Shown: positions 11,548 to 20,190, numbered from the stretch's first letter. The stretch: 57,862 nucleotides of DNA from Beijerinckiaceae bacterium (GCA_947474545.1 CANJJI010000007.1:1-57862), one strand, 5' to 3'. The notes: generated by a model not told the origin, from the sequence alone. Numbers and translations: made by a program.

Positions 11548-12005
11548 TATTGCGCGTGCCGGTCAAGCGCCTGCCGCATGCGGAGGGATTGCCGTTGCCA
11601 GCTTATCAGACCCCCGGCTCAGCCGGGCTCGATCTGATGGCGGCGATTCCTGCCCATTCGATTGTGGTCATAGAGCCCGGCGCGCGGGAGCTCGTTCCAA
11701 CGGGCCTCGTTTTCGAACTTCCCGGCGGCTTTGAGGCTCAGGTCCGCCCGCGTTCGGGCCTTGCGCTGAAATCGGGCGTAACCGTCCTGAATGCGCCGGG
11801 AACTATTGATGCAGATTATCGCGGCGAGATTGGCGTTATTCTAATCAATCACGGCGCCGAGCCGTTTGAAGTCAGCCGGGGTATGCGCATCGCCCAATTA
11901 ATCATTGCGCCAGTTTCACAGGCAGTGCTCTTGGAAACGGACAGTCTGGGGGATAGTGTCCGTGGCGGCGGCGGATTTGGATCGACAGGAGCTGGAACGC
12001 TCTGA
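11544..12005 (+). CDS. dut: Deoxyuridine 5'-triphosphate nucleotidohydrolase
   Basis: dUTPase hydrolyses dUTP to dUMP and pyrophosphate, keeping uracil out of DNA and supplying dTMP synthesis. The five family motifs are present: [20 protein letters not shown], the uracil hairpin [14 protein letters not shown], a motif-4 segment around GMRIAQLI, and the glycine-rich C-terminal [10 protein letters not shown] arm. The start at ATG 11544 overlaps the coaBC stop. The upstream in-frame extension to 11466 lies inside coaBC and is not used. It has 153 residues and acts as a trimer. Confidence 0.95.
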   Translation: MILRVPVKRLPHAEGLPLPAYQTPGSAGLDLMAAIPAHSIVVIEPGARELVPTGLVFELPGGFEAQVRPRSGLALKSGVTVLNAPGTIDADYRGEIGVILINHGAEPFEVSRGMRIAQLIIAPVSQAVLLETDSLGDSVRGGGGFGSTGAGTL

Positions 12006-12030
12006 GTGTTGGAGTGGGGGACGTAATCAC

Positions 12031-12480
12031 ATGATCCTGCTGTCGCGCCGCAGCTTGCTGGCAGTTGCCGCAGTTGTCGATATAGCCATTCACGCGCGCC
12101 CCGTGCCTGTCGCGGCCAAAGCGCTGGCTGCCCGGCACAACCTTCCGCCGCGGCATCTCGAAACGCTGCTTCAATCGCTTGTGCGCGCCAATGTCCTCAA
12201 GGGGGTACGCGGGCCCAAAGGCGGGTATGAACTGGCGCGGGAGCGGCGGCGTATCAGCGTGGGCGAAATTGTCCGGGCTGCGCTGAACGACCCTGAGGAG
12301 GACGCCAGGTTAGGCGGAAAATCGACGCTGGTCGATGCTGTCGTCGCACCGCTCGTGGCAAAGGCCAGCAGCGAACTGATTGCGCTGCTGGATTCAACAA
12401 CGGTGGAAGATCTCTGCCGTGAGGCCGACGTCAAACTTGTGTTCGGCAGTAAACGTGCGGCTGCGGATTTCACAATCTGA
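12031..12480 (+). CDS. Rrf2-family transcriptional regulator lacking the cluster cysteines
   Basis: This 149-residue regulator has a winged helix-turn-helix with the Rrf2 hallmark segments LPPRHLETLLQSL and VRGPKGGYELAR. The three cysteines that bind an iron-sulfur cluster in IscR, NsrR and RirA are absent from the central region; the only cysteine is near the C-terminus (EDLCRE). That places it with cluster-free members such as CymR, which controls cysteine metabolism in Firmicutes. It lies directly upstream of cysK on the same strand with a 75-bp gap, so control of cysK is a reasonable inference. ATG 12031 is chosen because an upstream extension overlaps dut. Confidence 0.85.
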   Translation: MILLSRRSLLAVAAVVDIAIHARPVPVAAKALAARHNLPPRHLETLLQSLVRANVLKGVRGPKGGYELARERRRISVGEIVRAALNDPEEDARLGGKSTLVDAVVAPLVAKASSELIALLDSTTVEDLCREADVKLVFGSKRAAADFTI

Positions 12481-12526
12481 ATAAGACAATAGACTGTTTC
12501 ATCGACTCCATCCGGGGATATTGCTA

Positions 12527-12550
12527 ACCTCCTGGTGCCAACAAGGAGGT
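12527..12550 (+). promoter_or_regulatory. Hairpin covering the cysK Shine-Dalgarno
   Basis: ACCTCCT (12527-12533) pairs perfectly with AGGAGGT (12544-12550) over a 10-base loop. The right arm is the ribosome binding site of cysK, 5 bases before its ATG. The left arm equals the anti-Shine-Dalgarno sequence. If folded, this stem would block initiation. Confidence 0.5.
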
Positions 12551-12555
12551 CAATT

Positions 12556-13524
12556 ATGTCAGCGTCTGAAACAGCAAAGCCGGGCCGGGGCAAGATTTAC
12601 GCATCCATCACCGACACTATCGGCAATACGCCGCTCGTTCGGCTCGACCGTCTGGCGCGCGAAAAAGGCGTCACCGCCAACCTCCTCGCGAAACTTGAAT
12701 TTTTCAATCCCATTTCCAGTGTGAAAGATCGCATTGGCGTCGCCATGATCGACGCGCTTGAGGCGGCAGGAACGATCAAGCCGGGCCGCAATGTGCTGAT
12801 AGAGCCGACATCGGGGAATACGGGCATTGCCCTGGCTTTCGTGGCCGCAGCCCGGGGCTATCGTCTTATTCTGATAATGCCGGAATCCATGTCCATCGAA
12901 AGACGCAAGATGCTCGCCCTTTTGGGTGCGGAACTGGTGCTGACCCCGGCGGGAGCCGGCATGAAAGGCGCAATCGCAAAGGCGCAGGAACTGATTGCCG
13001 CAACGCCTGGCGCCATCATGCCACAACAGTTTGAAAACCCTGCCAATCCCGATATTCACCGGCGTACGACCGCCGAGGAAATCTGGAACGACACCGACGG
13101 CGGCGTAGATGTCTTCATCTCCGGGGTAGGCACGGGCGGCACAATCACCGGCGTCGGGCAGGTTCTCAAGCCCCGCAAGGCTTCGCTGCGCGTGGTGGCG
13201 GTCGAGCCTGAGGATTCGCCAGTCTTGTCAGGGGGCCAGCCTGGCCCGCATAAAATCCAGGGCATCGGGGCAGGCTTTGTCCCTGCGATCCTCGACCGCA
13301 GCATCATCGACGAGGTCGTGACAGTCGGAAACCAGACCGCATTCGACACGGCCCGTTTGCTGGCGCGCACGGAAGGCATTCCCGTCGGCATCTCGTCCGG
13401 GGCCGCGGTGGCTGCAGCCATCGAAGTGGGTTCGCGGCCCGGAATGGCTGGCAAGAACATTGTCATGATCATTCCCTCGTTCGCGGAGCGCTATCTTTCG
13501 ACAGCTCTGTTTGAGGGTCTCTGA
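12556..13524 (+). CDS. cysK: Cysteine synthase A (O-acetylserine sulfhydrylase)
   Basis: CysK is a PLP enzyme making L-cysteine from O-acetylserine and sulfide. The PLP lysine is Lys57 in NPISSVKDR. The substrate-binding loop TSGNTG and the phosphate-binding glycine loop [10 protein letters not shown] are present, and the C-terminal [11 protein letters not shown] is typical of CysK. ATG 12556 follows a perfect AGGAGG; an upstream GTG frame would include that site and is rejected. Its 322 residues match. It follows an Rrf2 regulator that probably controls it. Confidence 0.95.
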   Translation: MSASETAKPGRGKIYASITDTIGNTPLVRLDRLAREKGVTANLLAKLEFFNPISSVKDRIGVAMIDALEAAGTIKPGRNVLIEPTSGNTGIALAFVAAARGYRLILIMPESMSIERRKMLALLGAELVLTPAGAGMKGAIAKAQELIAATPGAIMPQQFENPANPDIHRRTTAEEIWNDTDGGVDVFISGVGTGGTITGVGQVLKPRKASLRVVAVEPEDSPVLSGGQPGPHKIQGIGAGFVPAILDRSIIDEVVTVGNQTAFDTARLLARTEGIPVGISSGAAVAAAIEVGSRPGMAGKNIVMIIPSFAERYLSTALFEGL

Positions 13525-13595
13525 GTCCTTGCGGCGAAAGTTCGAGCCGAAGGGCGGGAATTTTCGCATCGGTCCGGGAATCTTCGCGTCTGTCA

Positions 13596-13625
13596 TTGAC
13601 GGCTCGTACACATGTTCGGTATAAG
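13596..13625 (+). promoter_or_regulatory. Candidate sigma-70 promoter of rpsT
   Basis: TTGACG (13596-13601) and TATAAG (13620-13625) are 18 bp apart, about 100 bp before rpsT. They match the housekeeping consensus well and suit a strongly expressed ribosomal gene. Confidence 0.55.
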
Positions 13626-13635
13626 CCCGGCACTT

Positions 13636-13658
13636 GGCGGCCTCCTGTGGGGGCCGCC
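13636..13658 (+). promoter_or_regulatory. Hairpin in the rpsT leader
   Basis: GGCGGCC (13636-13642) and GGCCGCC (13652-13658) pair over a 9-base loop in the untranslated leader downstream of the proposed promoter. No proper T-tract follows. It could be part of S20 autoregulation or an old cysK terminator; the sequence does not decide. Confidence 0.35.
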
Positions 13659-13722
13659 TTCACATTCCTTAATGGTCCGTCCCGGTGGCGGATACGTTTT
13701 CACTCTTTCTCGAGGCTACGAG

Positions 13723-13989
13723 ATGGCGAATACCTCATCGGCTAAAAAAGCCGTCCGCAAGATCGCGCGCCGCACGGCCGCTAACCGTTCCCGCCGCAGC
13801 GAAATGCGCACCTACGTCCGCAAGGTCGAGGAAGCCATCGCTTCGGGCGATGCCGCCGCCGCGCAGGAAGCACTCAGCACCGCAGCGCCGACCATCATGC
13901 GCGCTGCTCAAAAGGGCATCGTGCACGTCAACACGGCTTCACGTAAAGTGTCCCGTCTGACCAAGCGTGTGAAGGCTCTCGCGAGCTGA
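13723..13989 (+). CDS. rpsT: 30S ribosomal protein S20
   Basis: S20 binds 16S rRNA early in small-subunit assembly. The 88-residue sequence has the standard opening [19 protein letters not shown], is very basic and Ala-rich, and ends with [17 protein letters not shown] 13723 is fixed by this conserved opening. A strong terminator follows at 14042. Placement just before dnaA is the usual Rhizobiales arrangement. Confidence 0.97.
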   Translation: MANTSSAKKAVRKIARRTAANRSRRSEMRTYVRKVEEAIASGDAAAAQEALSTAAPTIMRAAQKGIVHVNTASRKVSRLTKRVKALAS

Positions 13990-14041
13990 CATTGCGCTGG
14001 CGGCACTGCCCGCCATTGTCGCAAAATCTTCATCGATTTTT

Positions 14042-14066
14042 AAACCCGGCGCTGCCGGGTTTTTCT
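14042..14066 (+). terminator. Rho-independent terminator of rpsT
   Basis: AAACCCGGC (14042-14050) and GCCGGGTTT (14054-14062) form a 9-bp stem with a GCT loop, running into TTTTTCTATTTT. It lies 53 bp after the rpsT stop. Confidence 0.85.
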
Positions 14067-15136
14067 ATTTTGCCAGCGTAATCAAATTGCACTCCCGAAG
14101 CATGATGCGAATGAACCAGTCGAGCACGTCATGGAAATGACAGCGCCTCTCATCTCCAGCGGCGTAAGCCACGAGTGGTAGTTTTTTCGGTCTGAAAGCA
14201 TTTTTGAAAACATAGCGGACAAAAAAATTCAGTCCTGTCTGTCGCCTTTATCAAATGCTACAGTCTTGCGGCTTCAACGTTCGAGCAACGCCGGTCGATC
14301 TTTATCCTTATGCTGCAGCGGTTAGATGCAAATCAGCACTCGTGCGCGACAGAGGCCGTGTGCAGGTGCGACAATTTTTTCATCCTGATTCTGAAAAATA
14401 ATCATGCAAATGCCTGGCGTGATTTGCACGGCCAATTTATCGCGCAGACAATTTGCGTTCGATTCAAACATTTGCGATTTAAGCTTCCGCACGTCACGGC
14501 AAGGAAGGTCCATAGGGCCAAAATTGTATCGCTTCCGCAAGGAATCTGGCTCACCAGGGCCTGCAAACTAAACGACTCAGGTTCCCGGGTATTGGCGTTC
14601 ATTCAGGCGGTTATTTCGGTCAATGAAAATTAGATGACAGTTTGAAAATTTTCTTTCGCCGAAATGCCGAACTTCACTAATAAAAGGTTTACACGTGCGG
14701 CGTCGCCTGAGAGATTGATTTCAAGGCGTGACGTGCTGGACATACCGAAGACATCGGATCAACCCAATGCTTATCTCAACAAGCTGGGAGCGATGTTCAG
14801 GTTATCAAGCGCATCGCTGACGCGGGGGCCAGCCGGAATATTTCCGGTTAGCAAAAAGGACTCAGAATTGAATGACGATCCAGCCAGCGTACGCGCGGGC
14901 TAGTGGAGTATTGACTAAGATGGCGGCGGCACCGAAGAAAACCAAAATTAATCATCCAGGGAAAGTGCCTTGCGGGACACAGGGCATCTGGCGCGCGCAC
15001 CAGAGCGGGCACCCGCTCTATGTTGACTCTGGTCGATGTAAGTAATCCCACCGAAAAGACATCCTTTCTTTCGCTCTTGAGACGAGGCGCAGTTCAACCG
15101 GACGGCGCCAACGGGATCCTGTTCTGTGAGGCCGAA
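14067..15136. other. Gene-poor AT-richer stretch between rpsT and dnaA
   Basis: About 1.07 kb without a convincing gene. Short frames at 14310-14633 and 14664-14903 lack ribosome sites and familiar sequence. A 41-codon frame at 14920-15045 (MAAAPKKTKINH...) looks more protein-like but also has no ribosome site. Replication origins sometimes adjoin dnaA, so I looked for DnaA boxes; the best match is TTATCCTTA at 14302-14310, two changes from consensus, and it is single. The region may be the dnaA control region, but an origin is not supported. Confidence 0.5.
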
Positions 15137-16675
15137 ATGCTCGAGAATCTCAGCAAACAATCTTATGCGGTCAAAGAAATGCACAACGTGAACCATGACG
15201 AATCGTGGCGCAGGGCTATGCAACGTATCCGGGCGGAGTTTGGCGAAGCCATTTACAATTCCTGGTTCGCCAGGCTTGAACTGGATCATGTTGACGGCGC
15301 GGCTCTGCATTGCAGTGTGCCGACAAAATTTCTGAAGAGCTGGATAACCAGTCAATTCATGGAGCGAATATTGCCTGTGTTTGCGTCAGAGTTTTCTGGT
15401 GTGAAAACGATCTTCGTCAGCGTACGCACGGGCGCACGGGTTAATTCCCTGCGTCTGGATACGAGGGGAGACATTTCTGGCGCACCCGCCGAGACGCCCA
15501 CTATCGGTACGGCGGCCCAGGGGGAGCCAAAAACGGCGAATTCCCAGCGCATACATCAATCCGTCAATAATCCGGACGTGGTTTACAAGAATGGGTTTGC
15601 TGACCTGCATCAATCGAAATTTTCCGATGTCGGCGGCTCCAATCTCGATCCGCGTTATACGTTTGAAAGCTTTCTTGTCGGCTCGTCTAACCAGCTTGCG
15701 CATGCCGCTGCGATGGAAGTGGCCCGTGGCGGCAACAGCAGCGGCGGTTCTTCGTTCAATCCATTGTTTTTTCATGCAGCCGTTGGTCTCGGAAAAACCC
15801 ATCTGTTGCAGGCCATTGCTCACAAGGCGACCGAGCTGCGCCGCCGCGTCGTCTATCTGACGGCGGAAAAGTTCATGTACGGCTTTGTGTCTTCACTCAA
15901 GGATCACACCACGATTGCCTTCAAGGAACGCCTGCGCAGCATCGATCTTCTGATCATCGATGATGTCCAGTTTTTGCAGGGCAAATCCGTGCAGCAGGAA
16001 TTCAGCCATACGTTGAATGCGTTGTTTGACGCAGGGCGGCAGGTTGTTGTGGCTGCGGATTCGCCGCCTGCGGATCTGGAAAATCACGACGAAAGATTGC
16101 GCTCCCGTCTTTCGGGCGGTCTTTGCATCGAAATTCGCTCGTTCGATGAAGAGCTTCGCCACAAGATTGTCGAAAATCGCGTGGCCGCCGCCCGCTCTGC
16201 ACAACCCGGTTTCGATGTACCGGCTGCCGTTGTCACCTATGTCGCCAGTGTGATCCAGACAAACGGGCGGGATATCGAAGGCGCCGTCAATCGCCTTGTC
16301 GCTCACTCCACATTTTCGGGCGCGCGCCTGAATGTGGAAACTGCCGAAGCCGCCATTCGCGATCTTGTGCGCGTGAAAGAACCAAAACGGGTCAAGATTG
16401 AGGACATCCTGAAACTGGTGTCGGCGCATTACAATGTTTCCCGTCCCGATCTCCTTTCTTCGCGGCGGACAGCGATCGTCGTAAGACCGCGCCAGGTCGC
16501 GATGTATCTGGCGAAAATCCTGACATTGCGTTCATTGCCTGAAATCGGCCGCCGCTTCGGCGGGCGCGATCACACAACAGTGCTGCATGCTGTGCGCAAG
16601 ATCGAGCGCCTTTCAAAGGAAGACAATTCCCTGAAAGACGAATTGGAATTGCTGAAGAGGATATTGAACGATTGA
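15137..16675 (+). CDS. dnaA: Chromosomal replication initiator protein DnaA
   Basis: DnaA binds origin boxes and, with ATP, melts the origin and loads the helicase. Domain I starts near SWRRAMQRIRAEFGEAIYNS. The AAA+ part has Walker A ending VGLGKTHLL, Walker B LLIIDDVQFL and a sensor II segment GRDIEGAVNRL. The domain IV signature GGRDHTTVLHAVRKIE is perfect. The Walker A prefix reads HAAVGLGKT, without the first two glycines of the E. coli form. I chose ATG 15137 because GAGG lies 5 bases before it. ATG 15020 (551 residues) and ATG 15179 are alternatives. Confidence 0.95.
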   Translation: MLENLSKQSYAVKEMHNVNHDESWRRAMQRIRAEFGEAIYNSWFARLELDHVDGAALHCSVPTKFLKSWITSQFMERILPVFASEFSGVKTIFVSVRTGARVNSLRLDTRGDISGAPAETPTIGTAAQGEPKTANSQRIHQSVNNPDVVYKNGFADLHQSKFSDVGGSNLDPRYTFESFLVGSSNQLAHAAAMEVARGGNSSGGSSFNPLFFHAAVGLGKTHLLQAIAHKATELRRRVVYLTAEKFMYGFVSSLKDHTTIAFKERLRSIDLLIIDDVQFLQGKSVQQEFSHTLNALFDAGRQVVVAADSPPADLENHDERLRSRLSGGLCIEIRSFDEELRHKIVENRVAAARSAQPGFDVPAAVVTYVASVIQTNGRDIEGAVNRLVAHSTFSGARLNVETAEAAIRDLVRVKEPKRVKIEDILKLVSAHYNVSRPDLLSSRRTAIVVRPRQVAMYLAKILTLRSLPEIGRRFGGRDHTTVLHAVRKIERLSKEDNSLKDELELLKRILND

Positions 16676-16684
16676 GGCGTGTCC

Positions 16685-16705
16685 GGTCGCGAAGCGTTCG
16701 CGACC
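16685..16705. terminator. Hairpin between convergent dnaA and potF-like gene
   Basis: GGTCGCGAA and TTCGCGACC form a perfect 9-bp stem with a GCG loop, 9 bp after the dnaA stop and 14 bp from the end of the convergent gene. No T-tract is present on either side, so it may act as a bidirectional block or only stabilise RNA ends. Confidence 0.45.
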
Positions 16706-16718
16706 ATGATGCCTGACT

Positions 16719-17804
16719 TCATCGTCCCGTCTTCACACGAGTCCATGCGCGCGTCACCAGACGCTGCGTGGCGGGATCGCGCGGTTTGACCGTAAAAAGC
16801 CTCTGCATCATCGCGGCGTCGGGATAGATTGATTTGTCGTCAAGAATTTCTTTTGGCAGCAAAGGATGAGACGGAAGGACGCCGTTGGCGAAATTGGTGA
16901 TCTGCGTGTTTTGCGCGGCGACCTCCGGCCGCAGCAGGAAATCGATGAAAAGATAGGCGGCGTCTATATTCTTCGCGTCGTTGGGAATCGCAATATTGTC
17001 CATCGACATCAACGTTCCCTCCGCAGGGATCACATATTTGATGTCGATGCCCTTGCCCGCTTCCCGCGCACGGTTGCGTGCCTGATAGGCATCCCCGGCC
17101 CATGCGACAGCCAGACAGATGTCCCCGGCGGCCAGCGCGTTGATATATTCCGAGGAATGAAATTTTTTCACCAGCGGGCGAATCTTTGCGAGCAGGTCGG
17201 CTGCCGCATTAATCTTGGCTGGATCCAGCGTATCAACGTCCTCGCCAATATATTTAAGCGCTACGGCGAAGAGATCTTCGGGACTGTCGAGCACATAGAT
17301 GCCGCACGCTGCAAATTTCTTCAGCTCCTCGGGGCGAAACAGAATGTCCCAGGAGGTTAACGCCTTGCCGCCGGTGATAGGCGCGATCTTGCGTTCGTCA
17401 TAGGCCAGCCCCGTCGTGAACCACATATAATTGGCGGAATATTGATTGCCGGGATCATAGCTCGCAAGCTGTTTGTCTATTTCAGGCCAGATATTGCCTG
17501 CGTTTTTCAACCGGGCTCGATCAAGCTTTTGGTAGACGCCCGCTTTGATCTGCCGCTGAAGGAAGCTGCCTGAAGGCAACACGATATCGTAGCCAGTGTT
17601 TCCGGCGAGCAGTTTGGTTTCGAGAATTTCGTTGGAATCATAAGTGTCGTAGATAACCTTGATGCCGGTCTCCGCTGTGAATTTGTCCAGCAATTTTGTG
17701 TCGATATAATCGGACCAATTATAGACGTTGAGCACCTTCTGCTGCGCCTGCGCGCCGCCAAGTCCGGCCAGCCAGAGGGAAACAGCGAGTGCGAACGTCC
17801 TCAT
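16719..17804 (-). CDS. PotF-like spermidine/putrescine-binding periplasmic protein
   Basis: This 361-residue extracellular solute-binding protein is of the polyamine (PotF/PotD) type. A signal peptide covers about residues 1-20 and ends in AQA. The mature protein opens with VLNVYNWSDYID, the classic PotF start with the polyamine-binding Trp/Tyr-Ser-Asp. Later segments GYDIVLPSG and SMDNIAIPNDAKN are typical. No ABC permease or ATPase genes are adjacent, so it either works with a transporter elsewhere or is used as a sensor. It reads in the same direction as the aminotransferase, 18 bp downstream of it, so the two may be co-transcribed. Confidence 0.85.
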   Translation of the reverse strand: MRTFALAVSLWLAGLGGAQAQQKVLNVYNWSDYIDTKLLDKFTAETGIKVIYDTYDSNEILETKLLAGNTGYDIVLPSGSFLQRQIKAGVYQKLDRARLKNAGNIWPEIDKQLASYDPGNQYSANYMWFTTGLAYDERKIAPITGGKALTSWDILFRPEELKKFAACGIYVLDSPEDLFAVALKYIGEDVDTLDPAKINAAADLLAKIRPLVKKFHSSEYINALAAGDICLAVAWAGDAYQARNRAREAGKGIDIKYVIPAEGTLMSMDNIAIPNDAKNIDAAYLFIDFLLRPEVAAQNTQITNFANGVLPSHPLLPKEILDDKSIYPDAAMMQRLFTVKPRDPATQRLVTRAWTRVKTGR

Positions 17805-17822
17805 CGCAAAAACTCCATTAGC

Positions 17823-18971
17823 CTATTGCTTGATGACTTTTTCCAGGCGGCTCAGAGCGGCGTCAATCGTTTCGTCTTTCTTGGCGAAGCAGAAGCGCAC
17901 CACGGTCTTCACCGCATCCTGCGCATAAAAGGCCGAGACGGGAATGGCGGCGACGCCATGTTCGCGCACGAGTCGTTGACAGAAGGCCGCATCGTCAGTT
18001 TCGCCCAGCGGCGCGATATCGACGGTGACAAAATAGGTGCCTTCGCTATCCATGACCGCAAAGCCCATCTCTTTCATGCGGGCGCAGAAGCGGTCTCGGC
18101 TGCGTTGAAAGCTGGCGCGCATCTGGGTGAAATAACTTTCGTCCTTGCCAAGGCCGAGAGCGACGGCGGTTTGCAGATTGGGCGCTGTCGTAAACGTGTT
18201 GAACTGATGCGCCTTCGACAGAACGCGCATGATTTCCGGCGCAGCCATCACAAGGCCGATCTTCCATCCCGTGAGCGAGAAAATCTTGCCGGCGGAACTG
18301 ATCTTGATCGTCCGCTCGCGCATTCCGGGTAAGGACATCATGGATATGTGCGTCTTGCCGTCGAAGATCAGATGTTCCCAGACCTCGTCGCAGATCGCGA
18401 TCGCGTCATGGGCGACACAGAATTCGGCCAGTAATTCAAGCTGCTCGCGAGGATAGATAACGCCGCAGGGATTATGTGGATTGTTGAAGACAATCGCCCG
18501 CGTCTTGCTGGTAAAAGCCTTTGCCAGATCCTCGCGCGTAAACTGCCAGTGCGGCGGGCGCAGATTGACGAATTTCGGGACGCCGCCTGCGCGCAAGACA
18601 AGCGGCAGATAGGCGTCGTACATCGGCTGGAAGAGGACGACTTCATCGCCCGGTTCGATCACAGCGAGCAGTGAATCCGCCAGCGCCTCCGTCGCACCCG
18701 AGGTCACCATCGTTTCGATCATTGGATCGAGTTTCAATCCCTGGAAGCGTTCGAAATGGCTGGCGATAGCCTGCCGCAGAACGGGGAGGCCCATCATCGG
18801 CGGATATTGATTCCAGCCGTTCAGCACTTCATCGGCAGCCTTGCGGCGGACGTCTTCCGGCCCGGGATCATCGGGAAAACCCTGCCCGAGGTTGATCGCA
18901 TTGAGATCGCGCGCAAGGTTGGACATGACGTCGAAAATGGTGCTCGGAAGGTCAGCGTAGAGGTGATTCAT
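17823..18971 (-). CDS. PLP-dependent aminotransferase, class I/II
   Basis: This fold-type I aminotransferase of 382 residues carries the PLP lysine at about residue 229 (SSAGKIFSLTGWK). It also has the substrate/PLP segments NNPHNPCG (163-170), CDEVWEH and SGATEAL. This pattern matches the YbdL / kynurenine-glutamine aminotransferase group, often annotated as methionine aminotransferase or N-succinyldiaminopimelate aminotransferase; the exact substrate cannot be read. The frame continues open far upstream to 20159, but family similarity begins only at ATG 18971. It lies between btuF and the PotF-like gene on the same strand. Confidence 0.88.
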   Translation of the reverse strand: MNHLYADLPSTIFDVMSNLARDLNAINLGQGFPDDPGPEDVRRKAADEVLNGWNQYPPMMGLPVLRQAIASHFERFQGLKLDPMIETMVTSGATEALADSLLAVIEPGDEVVLFQPMYDAYLPLVLRAGGVPKFVNLRPPHWQFTREDLAKAFTSKTRAIVFNNPHNPCGVIYPREQLELLAEFCVAHDAIAICDEVWEHLIFDGKTHISMMSLPGMRERTIKISSAGKIFSLTGWKIGLVMAAPEIMRVLSKAHQFNTFTTAPNLQTAVALGLGKDESYFTQMRASFQRSRDRFCARMKEMGFAVMDSEGTYFVTVDIAPLGETDDAAFCQRLVREHGVAAIPVSAFYAQDAVKTVVRFCFAKKDETIDAALSRLEKVIKQ

Positions 18972-19048
18972 GTTGGGGCGGGCCGCTCTGATGAATTGTG
19001 TCTTGAAGCAGCATATTGCCATCTCAGCTGCAAGCAAGCAGGGCGAAT

Positions 19049-19924
19049 TCAGCGTTTGGCTTTTGCCGTTTCCGAGAGCAGCCGCTCGATGAGGGCAGGT
19101 GTAGAGGGCCCGGCGCAAATGGAGAGCCGGTCCGGTATGACCAGCCGCTTTTCCGGCGGGAACAGGCGCTTGAGGGCTGGGTGCACCAGCACAGCCTCGC
19201 CCTGATCGGACGGATGCCGCACATCCTGCGCGACGATCAGATAAGCGGGAGGATGTGCGATGATGCGTTCCATGGCTATGAGCCCGCTGACCGTCATCCC
19301 CAGCGCCACCGCAGCATTGCCGAAGCCCGCAAGGTGCGCCAGTTCTGCAGTCACCCCCGACTGCATCGCATAGCCACGCCGGTGCAGCACCAGCGCGCTG
19401 GGCTTGCTGGGCGACAGGGCAGCTTGCGCCGTCAATTGCGCGATGCCGGCATCGATTTGCCCAATCAGATTCTCCCCGCGCTCCGGGTGGCCAAGGCGGC
19501 TGGCGACCTCGCGGATCTGCTGGCGTCCCTGTTCGAGGTCTGTCCAGGGTTCGAGCAGAATATAGGGAATGTTGCGCCGCTCCAGCGCAGCGCGCGCGTA
19601 GCGGCTGTCGAAACTGCCCAGCAGAACGAAATCCGCCTTGAGATCGATGATTTCTTCTGCGCTGCCGCGGCGTGATGGAAAGGCTTTGGCTTGATCCGAA
19701 AGAAAGGACAACGAGGGGTCGCGCGCGAAGGGGCCGAGTGTGACGATCTGCGCGGGATCGGCCAGCGCCAGAACCAGCTGGTCGGCGCAAAGATTCGCCG
19801 ACACCACGCGCCTGGGCGCATCGGCCACAGCTGCAGAGGATGCCCCGCAAATAATCCACACGGCAAAACCGCAACAGTGCAGCGCCATTTTGCGCAACCA
19901 GCTGAGGCTCGACAGAATCCGCAT
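19049..19924 (-). CDS. btuF: Vitamin B12 ABC transporter substrate-binding protein BtuF-like
   Basis: This periplasmic binding protein of the cobalamin/siderophore class has a signal peptide in about the first 40 residues, then RRVVSANLCADQLVLALAD, the usual BtuF opening. The two-lobe helical-backbone pattern follows, with LKADFVLLGSFDS and HPPAYLIVAQDV. I chose ATG 19924; ATG 19888 is possible, and the frame start at 19978 would lie inside the riboswitch region on the other strand. It is divergent from btuB-C-D, which supplies the receptor, permease and ATPase. It is not under the btuB riboswitch. Confidence 0.82.
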   Translation of the reverse strand: MRILSSLSWLRKMALHCCGFAVWIICGASSAAVADAPRRVVSANLCADQLVLALADPAQIVTLGPFARDPSLSFLSDQAKAFPSRRGSAEEIIDLKADFVLLGSFDSRYARAALERRNIPYILLEPWTDLEQGRQQIREVASRLGHPERGENLIGQIDAGIAQLTAQAALSPSKPSALVLHRRGYAMQSGVTAELAHLAGFGNAAVALGMTVSGLIAMERIIAHPPAYLIVAQDVRHPSDQGEAVLVHPALKRLFPPEKRLVIPDRLSICAGPSTPALIERLLSETAKAKR

Positions 19925-19959
19925 TGCGCCTCGATGTCTCACTCTGTAGGCTTGGATCA

Positions 19960-20147
19960 ACGTTGGTGCCCCGAACATCGGGGTGAAACGGGAATGCGGT
20001 GAAGGGATTTTCCGAAAGGAAGGCCCAATTCCGCAGCTGCCCCCGCAACTGTAAGCGGCGAGCAGGTTTCGCGAAAGCCACTGGGGAATGTTTCTCCGGG
20101 AAGGGTGAAACCTGCAACGACCCGCAAGCCAGGAGACCGGCCAACGT
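19960..20147 (+). ncRNA. Cobalamin (AdoCbl) riboswitch
   Basis: Landmarks of the class appear in order: GGTGCC at 19965, GAAACGGGAA, CGGTGAA, the B12 box with CCCCGCAACTGTAAGCGG, GCCACTGG, GGGAAGG, and CGACCCGCAAGCCAGGAGAC near the end. Closing stem P1 is formed by ACGTTGG (19960-19966) and CCAACGT (20141-20147). It controls btuB and probably btuC and btuD, lowering expression when B12 is plentiful. Downstream, CCGGCC (20137-20142) can pair with GGCCGG (20177-20182), which overlaps the btuB ribosome site, so control at translation is likely. Confidence 0.95.
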
Positions 20148-20190
20148 CCGTAGACTCAAATTGCCGCCGGTGGGGCGGCCGGAGGTTGTG

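Noticed and set aside
14310-14633. A 107-codon frame between rpsT and dnaA
   Set aside because: No ribosome site, odd composition and no recognisable motif; could be real but not supportable.
14067-15136. Replication origin next to dnaA
   Set aside because: Only one weak DnaA box was found and no AT-rich unwinding repeats; in many alphaproteobacteria the origin is near hemE/parA instead.
17823-20159. A 778-codon open frame on the minus strand
   Set aside because: Only the last 382 codons (from ATG 18971) match the aminotransferase family. The upstream part runs out of frame through btuF and opposite the B12 riboswitch and is not a fusion.
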